A stretch of 64,000 nt of DNA, from the IMG/VR virus record IMGVR_UViG_3300010885_050383, positions 1 through 64,000 of that record, one strand, 5' to 3'. The position numbers and the translations under genes were made by a program. Within the stretch, counting starts at the first letter, position 1, and each line of letters begins with the position of its first letter. Origin of the DNA: a virus. The notes below the pieces were generated by a model. It worked only from the letters and a program-made list of their open reading frames with translations, had not been told where the DNA came from and made no database searches. Shown here one piece after another: positions 44,142 through 52,339 of this stretch.

Positions 44142-44651
44142 ATGAGCAATAAATCAGAAGCATATGATGTAGCAATGTTGGCTGGCCTTGTCAGTTCAAA
44201 TCTTAGCCATGTTGAAAAAAACATGGTAGATCCTACTCGTGCGGTCAATAAAATCGATATGAATAGGTTTGTAGCACCCTTGGTTGGAACTGGTCAGCAA
44301 CCCCAACGTTTTGGTAATTCGTATGAAGAAGGAGTTACACCATTAATGCGTAAAGCTATGGAAGATTCTTTAAGGGAGGCATCAATGATACCAGAGCCTA
44401 TAAACCCCAATAAGCCAAACATTATTCCTCAAATACCAACTCATTTACCTCCACAAATGGAAGCTCCAATTCCTCCAATGTTACCAAAACTTGGTACACA
44501 ACCTGTTGCTGCTTCTATTTCAAATGAAGATATTCAGATTATCAAAAGTCAACTGGAAAAAATTAATACAAATCTTACCAAGATGGCTGGTATGTTTGGC
44601 AAAGTATTTGCATCACTGACAACCCAAACTACAGTTAAAAATGGAAAATAA
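44142..44651 (+). CDS. Hypothetical protein with Pro-rich linker and coiled coil
   Basis: A 169-residue protein. An N-terminal helical region, a Pro/Asn-rich middle (about residues 83-122) and a C-terminal helix NEDIQIIKSQLEKINTNL with heptad character. It overlaps the gp45 start by 11 bases, suggesting coupling with the clamp. No family recognised. Confidence 0.68.
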   Translation: MSNKSEAYDVAMLAGLVSSNLSHVEKNMVDPTRAVNKIDMNRFVAPLVGTGQQPQRFGNSYEEGVTPLMRKAMEDSLREASMIPEPINPNKPNIIPQIPTHLPPQMEAPIPPMLPKLGTQPVAASISNEDIQIIKSQLEKINTNLTKMAGMFGKVFASLTTQTTVKNGK

Positions 44652-45396
44652 TCTTATTAAGGTTCCAAAACAATATTTAGAAAAAATTTTAAAACCAGTT
44701 AATAGATTAACCGAAAGTTGTGTTTTAAAAATTAAATCTGAAAGCCTATACAGTATTTGTTCTTCTGCTGATAATACTGTTATTTTATATGCAAGCGTAA
44801 AACTTCCAGAAAAAACTGAAACTCTTGCAAGGCTTAATATTATTAGCATTAAAAAACTTCTTTCTGGTTTGCATTGTTTGGGTGATAGGGATGATTTTTC
44901 CATAGAACATCATACAAATCATATTATTTGTTCAAACATAGATCAAAAAGGTAATAAAGCACACTTCAAATATCATCTAGTGGATGATACAATTGTTCGT
45001 GAATGCCCTGTAAATATTAATAAAATATCAAATCTTAATTTTGATACAATATTTGTTTTAACAAAAGATAAAATTAAGCAAATCTTGTCTGGATATGCTT
45101 TTGCTTCTGATACTTCAAAGGTATATTTTTCTACCAAAGATGGAAACGTATATGTAGAACTTGATGATAAAACATTACAGAACGTGGATAATATTACTAT
45201 TCATGTAAATGATTCTTTCGAGGGAGAACCTATTTCTATTGCCATACCAATTCCTTCTGAAATATTTAAAAATCTTGCAACATGCAAGACTGATGTACTT
45301 GTAAAAGTAAACTCTAAACATAAAGTTTTTATTTTTCAGAATAAAGAAGATAGTGATGTAGAATTAAAATATATTATATCAGCACTTGTAAAATAG
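44641..45396 (+). CDS. Sliding clamp (gp45)
   Basis: A 251-residue protein, near T4 gp45 (228) in length and plan. Two repeats of the clamp fold are apparent: IKVPKQYLEKILKPV and later FDTIFVLTKDKIKQIL; the C-terminus VELKYIISALVK ends on a strand. gp45 tethers the polymerase and, with gp55, activates late promoters. The identification rests on pattern, length, and gp32/gp55/gp43 context rather than on a sharp motif. Confidence 0.82.
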   Translation: MENNLIKVPKQYLEKILKPVNRLTESCVLKIKSESLYSICSSADNTVILYASVKLPEKTETLARLNIISIKKLLSGLHCLGDRDDFSIEHHTNHIICSNIDQKGNKAHFKYHLVDDTIVRECPVNINKISNLNFDTIFVLTKDKIKQILSGYAFASDTSKVYFSTKDGNVYVELDDKTLQNVDNITIHVNDSFEGEPISIAIPIPSEIFKNLATCKTDVLVKVNSKHKVFIFQNKEDSDVELKYIISALVK

Positions 45397-45404
45397 AAAC
45401 CTCA

Positions 45405-45412
45405 AATAAATA
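45405..45412 (+). promoter_or_regulatory. Late-promoter-like AATAAATA downstream of the clamp gene
   Basis: One change from TATAAATA, 5 bases before the gene at 45418, in the 21-base gap after gp45. Confidence 0.3.
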
Positions 45413-45417
45413 GTTGC

Positions 45418-45741
45418 ATGGCAAAGAATAAAATAACAACTAGTAGCTATTTCATCAAACGTTTAAGAGACAGTGGATATGTAGCAGATAAAGTATTCAA
45501 TGACTTTTCTTATACAGATCCGAGAAGTTGGGTAGTCGTAGTAGACCCCACGGTTTCTTCTGTTCTTATCACTTGCTTCAACAATCATAATGAAATGGGA
45601 GAAGAATATTTTGAAATGCATGATGGTGGTCAATTTATTCCAGAAAGATTTAAAATTAAAACTAGTTCTATCGAAGTTATTATCGAATATTTGGTAAAAT
45701 TTGGTATTAATAATAAAGCTTCAACCTATGTCGGAGCCTAA
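45418..45741 (+). CDS. Conserved hypothetical phage protein
   Basis: A 107-residue protein. SSYFIKRLRDSGYVADKVFN at the start, SWVVVVDP, then EYFEMHDGGQFIPERF and SIEVIIEYLVKFGI. This looks like a small alpha/beta protein common in T4-like phages, of unknown function. AATAAATA at 45405-45412 lies 5 bases before ATG, so it may be separately transcribed from gp45. Confidence 0.7.
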   Translation: MAKNKITTSSYFIKRLRDSGYVADKVFNDFSYTDPRSWVVVVDPTVSSVLITCFNNHNEMGEEYFEMHDGGQFIPERFKIKTSSIEVIIEYLVKFGINNKASTYVGA

Positions 45742-46123
45742 AAAAAAATCTAGAAAAAATAATACTGTTCCCTCTTTATCTTCTGTAAAAGTACAGAGTA
45801 ATAATGAAGAACAAGAAGCTTTGGATAAAATAAAAGCTACTATTTTTTCTGCTATAAACAACAACGAACTCGAAAAAGCAATGGATTCTTGGTTGAAAAA
45901 CCAAAACACAGAAAACAAAATTGCTTTGAGAGATTTATCTATTTTAAAAACTTCTATATTAGAGTTTTTGGATGCTTTTTTGTTGTTTGGTTATGATTTG
46001 AAAGGTAATCGTATATTGATACAGAATTTTAACAATGCAAGAGATAGAGATGCTGTTATGGAATTCTTAAAAACTATCTTCATAAAACAACAACAAGATA
46101 GTTTTTTAGATGGTGACGAATAA
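45728..46123 (+). CDS. Conserved hypothetical protein
   Basis: A 131-residue protein from ATG 45728 (MSEPKKKSRK); an earlier start at 45701 lies in the upstream gene. A basic N-terminus is followed by helical SAINNNELEKAMDSWLKN and a core LKTSILEFLDAFLLFGYDLKGNRI. It overlaps the previous gene by 14 bases. No function can be assigned. Confidence 0.66.
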   Translation: MSEPKKKSRKNNTVPSLSSVKVQSNNEEQEALDKIKATIFSAINNNELEKAMDSWLKNQNTENKIALRDLSILKTSILEFLDAFLLFGYDLKGNRILIQNFNNARDRDAVMEFLKTIFIKQQQDSFLDGDE

Positions 46124-46131
46124 TTAGTTAT

Positions 46132-46947
46132 ATGAATAATATAACAACTAATCCAGATGGAAGCGTAGCATCTGTTAATGGATTTGATTTTAATCAAAAT
46201 TTAATTCAATCGGATTTTTTAGGTTTAAATAGTAGTTTCCCTACTGTAACTTCAAACCCTGCAACATTTGATTCTAATAAATTAGTAGCAGATCTAGCAT
46301 ATGCAGTAGGACAAGACAATTGGAATGGCTTTATAAGAAACGATCCTCTTACTATTCCAGAAGTTAATGTTCCCCCATCTTATTTTGCTGGAAGTGGAGA
46401 TCCTAGATACCCTATGGATGTAGCCATGCAAGATGTATATAATGTATTTTTACCTCGTTTACAGGCTTATACAGAGTTATTAAATGCAGGGGGCTGTCAG
46501 ATAATAAACAACTATATCTGTGATTCCGATGGAGTACCGATAGTTCAAACTTCTTCCACATGCAGCCTTTCAGGATCGATAGAAACTCTTAAAATACAAC
46601 CACAGCAAGTATTAGATTTTGTTAAAACCTCAATTTCTGCCAACAGACAATCACAGTCAGATGCTTTTGTAGATTATTTAAATAGTACTTATGTAGACAA
46701 AGGATTCACAATAACATTGTTGGAATATGATTATCTTTTTAATTTCGTAGTAAAAGTATCAAAACCTCAAAATCCTACTGTTTATTTAAAGTATTTTTAT
46801 GATCAGAAAGATTATATTTCCTCACAATTAAATATTGCTTTGACATTAAAGAATCTTGGTGATCCTGTTATAGATAGTGGAGAAAGTTCGATAGATTTTA
46901 TAAAAGCCATGCAACAACAGCCAATGCTTTTTACACTTAACAGTTAA
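46132..46947 (+). CDS. Hypothetical protein, possibly structural
   Basis: A 271-residue protein, last of the plus block; rich in Asn, Ser and Pro, like the virion proteins encoded opposite. It carries three or four Cys in the middle (CQIINNYIC, STCSLSG). It is convergent with, and overlaps by 11 bases, the spike-like gene on the minus strand. No motif is recognised. Confidence 0.7.
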   Translation: MNNITTNPDGSVASVNGFDFNQNLIQSDFLGLNSSFPTVTSNPATFDSNKLVADLAYAVGQDNWNGFIRNDPLTIPEVNVPPSYFAGSGDPRYPMDVAMQDVYNVFLPRLQAYTELLNAGGCQIINNYICDSDGVPIVQTSSTCSLSGSIETLKIQPQQVLDFVKTSISANRQSQSDAFVDYLNSTYVDKGFTITLLEYDYLFNFVVKVSKPQNPTVYLKYFYDQKDYISSQLNIALTLKNLGDPVIDSGESSIDFIKAMQQQPMLFTLNS

Positions 46948-48937
46948 TACTGCTGAGACTAGGAACATGATTTCCTGTATCTTTGGCAACTCTATAACTT
47001 AAATCTGGAGCTGGATAAATTGAACCATCTGGATTTCTTGTAACTGTGGTTGTCACGAAATTTCCTCCATTAAAAGCATCATCACTATTAATTCCATATT
47101 TTTCGTTACGTTGTTTAGTAAATAAACCACCACCACCACAACCACCAGCCCAAGACTTTGCTCCGGGGCTGTACCATGTACCATTTGTAGGTGCTGGTGT
47201 AGGTGAAGGATTTCCACAAGACCTACCCTGCCCTGCTCCTGAAGCTTGTTTATAATAACCACCTCTTGGAACATCAGCCTCGTGCGTGTGATCCATAGGA
47301 GGAATTGTATGATTATGGGGATAATTCCAAATAACACCAGTGCATACTCCACCATAACTATCCAGCCCATAAAATATTCCAGTACTACCAAGAGGAGTTA
47401 ATCCAATATCTATTGGTAATGACATCATTGCCAAATTATAAGCTTCCATAGCAAGAGTAGTTATTCCATATTTTGTTGCCACTAAATTAAGCTGGCAAGC
47501 CATGTTTAAAACTTTTAAATCAAGGTTTGAAGCATTTAATGCATCTGCACCATAACTCCAATTTGCATGATGAGTCATGAAACTATCTGTTCCATTTAAA
47601 GTAACGGGTGCTCTCATACTTGGACAGTTTATATAGTTTACATTTAATGCACCATCAAGAGTTAAAGACCCCAACATGGCAGAATCTCCATTAACATTAA
47701 AAGATCCACGCACATAGGTATGCTTGGAATCAATGCAAACTCCACTTTCTCCAGTTTTTGGATCAGCAGAAATTAAAACATTAGACCCTCCGATAGTTGT
47801 TAAATTACTGGAAGTCAGAGAAACCTCTCCCTGCGAACCATTGATATGAACAGACCCACCTTTCATAGCAATTTCTCCAGTAGACATGAAATCCATTCCA
47901 TTATTACCAGAAGTAATCATAAGATTATTTTGGATATTCATCATTAAGTTTCCTAAATGAGATTGTGGAGGAGGGTGATATGTTACAACCTGACAATTTC
48001 CTTCGGTAGTGACTCTAAGTTTATTCCTTAAAGAATCTGAAGGTCTTAAATTCATTGGAAATGAATGATATGTATTTTCATGTTTTACATAAGGAATTTG
48101 AGAAGGAACTCCTTGGGGATCACCAAAAACATAGTGCTGACCATGTGCATTTATTATGGGACTTGATGAATTTTCTTTAAGAGTTTTAGTAAGATTATTC
48201 ATTGTCTCTGCAATACTATCCATTTCTCTTTTTATAGCTTCTTCACCCGCAGCCATTTTTGTAGCTAATCCATTTTTTAAACCACCATCACAGCCCGGAC
48301 CACAACCTTTGCCATTGTTTAAATCTAAATTAGTTTTTACTCCCATTAAAGGAACATAAATTTTCGTAACTGCAAATCTTAAAACTCCTAGTGGCCCTTG
48401 CATCCAAGGAATATTACTAAATGTTGATATTATTCTGTCTAAAATAACATTCCAAGGGTCGCTTTTATCATCAACCAAATGTTTTTGAGCACAATTTGGA
48501 CATGTTACTTTTTCAGCGGGTGTTTTTTTAATAGCATCTAATGATGAATTATATGCTTGATTTAAAAGATTGGTATATTGTTGATTTTTTTCGGTTTCAT
48601 CACTATCAATATTTCCATTTATTTCAGTTTTACCATTTTGGTTATATGTGGCATTACCATCTGAAGTGGTAGTCTGTATTCTGTGTGCAGTTGTATGAAT
48701 TTCATTGGTAGCATTTATAGTAACATTACCATGCCCAGACAAAGTAATATTACCATGCATTATTCTAATCAAAGTTTTCCATGCATTTTGCCAGATAGAA
48801 TATGATCTATCATCTGGAGTTGTTGCTCCATTAGGATTTCCGACTTTGCTATCAACAAAAGCAATACCACTATCTCTGGATGCAATTACATTGGTGCTTT
48901 GTTGAGAATTTTTAGTAATTTCTTGACTACTTGGCAT
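46937..48937 (-). CDS. Baseplate spike/tail-tip beta-structured protein
   Basis: A 666-residue protein encoded just downstream of the gp5-like hub gene, separated by 17 bases. Residues 60-75 (GNITLSGHGNVTINATNEI) and 340-430 (VSLTSSNLTTIGGSN, YVRGSFNVNGDSAML) are repetitive beta-strand patterns like the spike of gp5/VgrG. CPNCAQKH near residue 143 and CGPGCDGG near residue 211 are Cys clusters. PHNHTIPPMDHTHEADVP near residue 545 has two HxH sites, like the metal-binding ends of phage fibres. AGTAAATA at 48944-48951 precedes the start. A tail-tip puncturing or adhesion role is inferred. Confidence 0.7.
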   Translation of the reverse strand: MPSSQEITKNSQQSTNVIASRDSGIAFVDSKVGNPNGATTPDDRSYSIWQNAWKTLIRIMHGNITLSGHGNVTINATNEIHTTAHRIQTTTSDGNATYNQNGKTEINGNIDSDETEKNQQYTNLLNQAYNSSLDAIKKTPAEKVTCPNCAQKHLVDDKSDPWNVILDRIISTFSNIPWMQGPLGVLRFAVTKIYVPLMGVKTNLDLNNGKGCGPGCDGGLKNGLATKMAAGEEAIKREMDSIAETMNNLTKTLKENSSSPIINAHGQHYVFGDPQGVPSQIPYVKHENTYHSFPMNLRPSDSLRNKLRVTTEGNCQVVTYHPPPQSHLGNLMMNIQNNLMITSGNNGMDFMSTGEIAMKGGSVHINGSQGEVSLTSSNLTTIGGSNVLISADPKTGESGVCIDSKHTYVRGSFNVNGDSAMLGSLTLDGALNVNYINCPSMRAPVTLNGTDSFMTHHANWSYGADALNASNLDLKVLNMACQLNLVATKYGITTLAMEAYNLAMMSLPIDIGLTPLGSTGIFYGLDSYGGVCTGVIWNYPHNHTIPPMDHTHEADVPRGGYYKQASGAGQGRSCGNPSPTPAPTNGTWYSPGAKSWAGGCGGGGLFTKQRNEKYGINSDDAFNGGNFVTTTVTRNPDGSIYPAPDLSYRVAKDTGNHVPSLSSINC

Positions 48938-48954
48938 ATATTTTATTTACTTGA

Positions 48955-50094
48955 TTACCCATGCATTGCAGCAATATCTGCTGGATTAGGTGCTTGTGCA
49001 AAATAAACAGGCTTTTGAACATCCCCGCCCATAAAAAATACAAAAACTTTTGAATCTGGATTTGGCACTGAAAAAGTACCAACACCAGACCCTGCTAAAC
49101 CTATATTAGTATTTGGAAGAACAGTCGCAGCAACACGATTTAAATATTGTATTACACGTTTTCCAACAGATTGTGTGTTAGGTTGTGCAACAGATGCAGG
49201 GCTATTAACAAGTACAGACCCACCCCCCGCTGCATTAACAGCATAATTATAATTATTACTATTCCAGTAAGAAGTACGACCCGTTTGTATTGCTTTGACT
49301 GCTGCGGCTGCTTGTGCAGCAGGATCATAAACATTTTGTGAGTTTATTCCATAAAATGCATCAGTCGATCCGTCTGGTTTTACCCCACCAGTAAAACTAA
49401 ATAATCCTTCAGAAATCGTACCATTTGGTTCTCTAAATTTTTCGTTAATTGCAACATAACCATTTTTAATTGTGGATTCTCTTGACATTAAAGCATCTAA
49501 TAAATTTGCAGTTTGTTCGGGATTTTCCACACCACCCGCTTTAGCAGCTTGTAAATTAATAGCATGTGCATCGGCTACCGTTATCCACTGTGTATTACAT
49601 ACTGATTGCATTACATCTTGATTTCCTAACATTTGACTACAATCAAACCCTAATTCTGCTCCATTATAACTCTGTGCATTTTGACCCATTTTTGTATCTG
49701 TTGGTTTTTTTGCACAAAGAGTTTGATTAAACGTAGTTTGAGGCCATGATGGAGGATAATTGGTCGATCCTGTTATTGTAGATCCTTTTGTGTTGGCAGT
49801 TGTATTGGTAGCTGTATTGTATAATCCACTCGAACCACCAAAAACTGGAGCAGCACATTCTGCCCACGGTAAAATTTTTTGTAATGTTGCTAATAAATTC
49901 GTATCAATGTTATTTAAATCCTGACAACCTTTTATAACAGGATCTGTAAAATTACTTTGTTGTACTTTAGCATTTAAACTATTGAAAATAGTGCTGGTTA
50001 AATGAGGAACCCATACCTGAATCCTATTTCTTTTTTCTGGATCTGCAATTCCATTAACAACCAATCCTAAATGTATTCCGTAAACTGGTTCCAT
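48955..50094 (-). CDS. Baseplate hub protein gp5-like with lysin-like insertion
   Basis: A 379-residue protein. Residues 1-90 begin the OB-fold of gp5/VgrG: YGIHLGLVVNGIADPEKRNRIQVWVP, then LPWAECAAPVFGG. Residues about 205-290 (LLDALMSRESTIKNG, then ISEGLFSFTGG, then NVYDPAAQAAAAVKAIQ) resemble a lytic-transglycosylase/goose-lysozyme fold with a candidate catalytic Glu in SRES. The end (KVFVFFMGGDVQKPVYFAQAPN) returns to an OB-like edge. It would pierce peptidoglycan from the baseplate centre. The enzymatic insertion is an inference. Confidence 0.72.
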   Translation of the reverse strand: MEPVYGIHLGLVVNGIADPEKRNRIQVWVPHLTSTIFNSLNAKVQQSNFTDPVIKGCQDLNNIDTNLLATLQKILPWAECAAPVFGGSSGLYNTATNTTANTKGSTITGSTNYPPSWPQTTFNQTLCAKKPTDTKMGQNAQSYNGAELGFDCSQMLGNQDVMQSVCNTQWITVADAHAINLQAAKAGGVENPEQTANLLDALMSRESTIKNGYVAINEKFREPNGTISEGLFSFTGGVKPDGSTDAFYGINSQNVYDPAAQAAAAVKAIQTGRTSYWNSNNYNYAVNAAGGGSVLVNSPASVAQPNTQSVGKRVIQYLNRVAATVLPNTNIGLAGSGVGTFSVPNPDSKVFVFFMGGDVQKPVYFAQAPNPADIAAMHG

Positions 50095-50102
50095 AATATT
50101 TT

Positions 50103-51434
50103 TTATGCTAAAGGATTTGTTATAAAATCTGTAAATGCTTTTGGTATATCAGAAGCATTGGTTGTAAACTGACCCAGATCTGTTTTTGCTTGATTAAAAT
50201 ATGGATTTGAATTTGTATCTAAAAATGCAAGTGGATTATTCGGATCAAAAAAGCCCGGATTTGCAAGTATGGGACTTTCTGCATAATTTCCAAAAGATCC
50301 AGTTCCAAGATTTCCTGTTCTATACCACTGACTATTATTTCCTGCAACACCAGCAGTAAGAAGTACTGATCCAAGAGGACCTAACTGACTTTCCAAACCA
50401 TAATGTAAAATTATTGCATTTGCTATTTGTAATGCTTTATTATGAGCAGCAACCCCAAGACCATAGTGACTAATTAAGTGTCCCATGAATGCTTCGGCAT
50501 CTCCTGCTAATTGATTTAAATCTGTAAGAATATTGTTAAGACCGGGAACCAAACTAAGAAGAGCTACTGGATTATAACAATAATTGAGTCCTTCTGCTGC
50601 ATAGTTAATAACAGTTTGAATGGAATTAATAGCATTAAACATTGCATCTCCTCCATCAAATAATTGGGCAAAAAAAGCAACATCATCAAGTAATGATTGA
50701 AAAGCACCAAGAACTGCACAGATTAAATCTAGTGGAATAATTGAATTAATAAAATTATATACCAGTTGTCCCATTGCTTGAAGAAGACCATTTACCATGT
50801 TTGCAAATCTTTGTAACATTAAAATAACACCATGATAGACATTATACATAGTTTGAATGAATCCTTGAATTGCACCCTGTGCTTTATAAAGAAAGTTTTG
50901 TAAATTTCCAAATGCACTAGGAGGTAAACTAAAATAAGATCTAGTACGAATTATATTACAAATATTTTCTATTTTTGTAACCATATTTGGATCTATACTG
51001 TTCAATGCGTCTGCTGCTAATGAATGTGTGTTTTGTGCAGGCCCTGTTAATGGATTTTGAAGCATTTGTGAGGTTGCTAATGTACCAATTCCTAAAAGAC
51101 CTCCTGTTACAAGTTGTCCACTCTTTCCTGCTGGAGTAAGTTTTTGACAAGCTTCTAAAAGATGATTATCATGCAATTGTCTAATAAAACTTTTATAATA
51201 TCCTTTAGGCCCATCAGTTATACTAAATGGAAGATATGGAGATTGTATAGACCAAGTATGTCCTATAGCGTTAAAACCATTTACCAAAATATCTAAATTA
51301 GCAGCATATTGATTATTATCTCCCAAACATCTAAAGGTATCTAAATTTGGTACAGTAAAAGCAGTTAGACCACAACTTTTCTGAAGATTAATTAATGCTT
51401 TTGAATCTGTGATTGTTATTTGACTAGCAGCCAT
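50103..51434 (-). CDS. Putative baseplate/tail structural protein
   Basis: A 443-residue protein with long hydrophobic helical stretches between residues 180 and 320 (FIQTMYNVYHGVILMLQRF, LLQAMGQLVYNFINSIIPL) and a Gly/Asn-rich beginning and end. It lies directly upstream of the gp5-like gene by 8 bases. No known family is recognised. It may be a hub-associated or membrane-interacting protein; tape-measure-like helicity is present but the length is short. Confidence 0.7.
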   Translation of the reverse strand: MAASQITITDSKALINLQKSCGLTAFTVPNLDTFRCLGDNNQYAANLDILVNGFNAIGHTWSIQSPYLPFSITDGPKGYYKSFIRQLHDNHLLEACQKLTPAGKSGQLVTGGLLGIGTLATSQMLQNPLTGPAQNTHSLAADALNSIDPNMVTKIENICNIIRTRSYFSLPPSAFGNLQNFLYKAQGAIQGFIQTMYNVYHGVILMLQRFANMVNGLLQAMGQLVYNFINSIIPLDLICAVLGAFQSLLDDVAFFAQLFDGGDAMFNAINSIQTVINYAAEGLNYCYNPVALLSLVPGLNNILTDLNQLAGDAEAFMGHLISHYGLGVAAHNKALQIANAIILHYGLESQLGPLGSVLLTAGVAGNNSQWYRTGNLGTGSFGNYAESPILANPGFFDPNNPLAFLDTNSNPYFNQAKTDLGQFTTNASDIPKAFTDFITNPLA

Positions 51435-51455
51435 AATATGTTACTATAATAACTT

Positions 51456-52061
51456 ATGCCTAAAACACATTTTTACGAACCAATTGGAATAGCTGGGAAT
51501 GCTTTTGTAGGAAAAGATACTCTTTGCAATTATTTAATCCAAGAATTTAAAAATAAACATAAAATAAAAGCAAAAAGATGCTCAATTGCGGGGGATACAA
51601 TTAGAAAAGACTTAAAATCCCTTCTTTTAAAAAAAGCTTCTATAGATATATATCACAATTATCCAGAAGAAAAAGAACTTATACGTCCTATTATGGTCGA
51701 ATATGGACGTTTAATGAGAAAACTAACGCAAGGAAGATATTTTATCAATCAAATAGAAACTAAAAAAAATTTTGGGGCTAATTTTATTCCAATTATTCCA
51801 GATATTAGGTATTCAGAATACCCATTTGACGAAGATCATTGGTTATTAAATGAAAAAAATGGACTTTTAATATATTTGGAAAGAAAAGATATTAAACCAG
51901 CTAATTTCTTTGAAAAAAATAACAATAAAGTTTTAAAACAACGTGCAAATATTGTTATCAACGTCCCAAATTTTAATAATATGAATGACTATCTACCAAA
52001 AATGCAAAAAAATATAGATAAGATTGTTACCACCTACCTATCGGGCATTTTTCAGCCTTAA
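51456..52061 (+). CDS. Deoxynucleoside monophosphate kinase-like P-loop protein
   Basis: A 201-residue protein. GNAFVGKDTL near residue 13 is the P-loop, RCSIAGDTIRKDL near residue 43 a substrate region, and PIIPDIRYSEYPF near residue 109 the D-x-R step seen in T4 gene 1-type dNMP kinases. It would phosphorylate dNMPs to dNDPs for phage DNA synthesis. It is the only plus-strand gene in the 46937-64000 structural block, divergent from 51434 and overlapping the zinc-ribbon gene's end by 35 bases. Confidence 0.75.
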   Translation: MPKTHFYEPIGIAGNAFVGKDTLCNYLIQEFKNKHKIKAKRCSIAGDTIRKDLKSLLLKKASIDIYHNYPEEKELIRPIMVEYGRLMRKLTQGRYFINQIETKKNFGANFIPIIPDIRYSEYPFDEDHWLLNEKNGLLIYLERKDIKPANFFEKNNNKVLKQRANIVINVPNFNNMNDYLPKMQKNIDKIVTTYLSGIFQP

Positions 52062-52338
52062 GATAAGTTTTAATAGCCATAAAACAACCGCATTTATTAC
52101 ATCTCTGTTGGATAGAATTAAAAAATTCACATTTTTTACACACTTCCAAACGAGCATTTGCGTCTTGTTCGGTTAATTTTAATGCATTTCCAGAAGCTAC
52201 GCTTTGAATATTACGCACAACACTTTGGGAAAATGTTTTTGCCATAGTACCTAAAGAAGGTTTTTGGGGTTTATTAGAAGCTTGCAAACTTGCTATTCTA
52301 GCATTTTGTAAGCTTTGTTTTAGTGCATTTTTATCCAT
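52027..52338 (-). CDS. Small C-terminal zinc-ribbon protein
   Basis: A 103-residue protein. The last 35 residues hold a zinc ribbon: CKKCEFF, then CNKCGCFMAIKTYLKAEKCPIGRW, a signature (CxxC...CxxCGCF...K..CP.g.W) widely seen in T4-like phages of aquatic hosts. The N-terminal part is a basic, helical region. It follows the gp27-like gene by one base. Function unknown. Confidence 0.72.
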   Translation of the reverse strand: MDKNALKQSLQNARIASLQASNKPQKPSLGTMAKTFSQSVVRNIQSVASGNALKLTEQDANARLEVCKKCEFFNSIQQRCNKCGCFMAIKTYLKAEKCPIGRW

Positions 52339-52339
52339 A

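Noticed and set aside
47046-47391. Frames on both strands inside the spike gene (47046-47255 plus, 47053-47391 minus)
   Set aside because: Gly/Pro- or hydrophobic-rich shadows caused by repeats in the spike gene.
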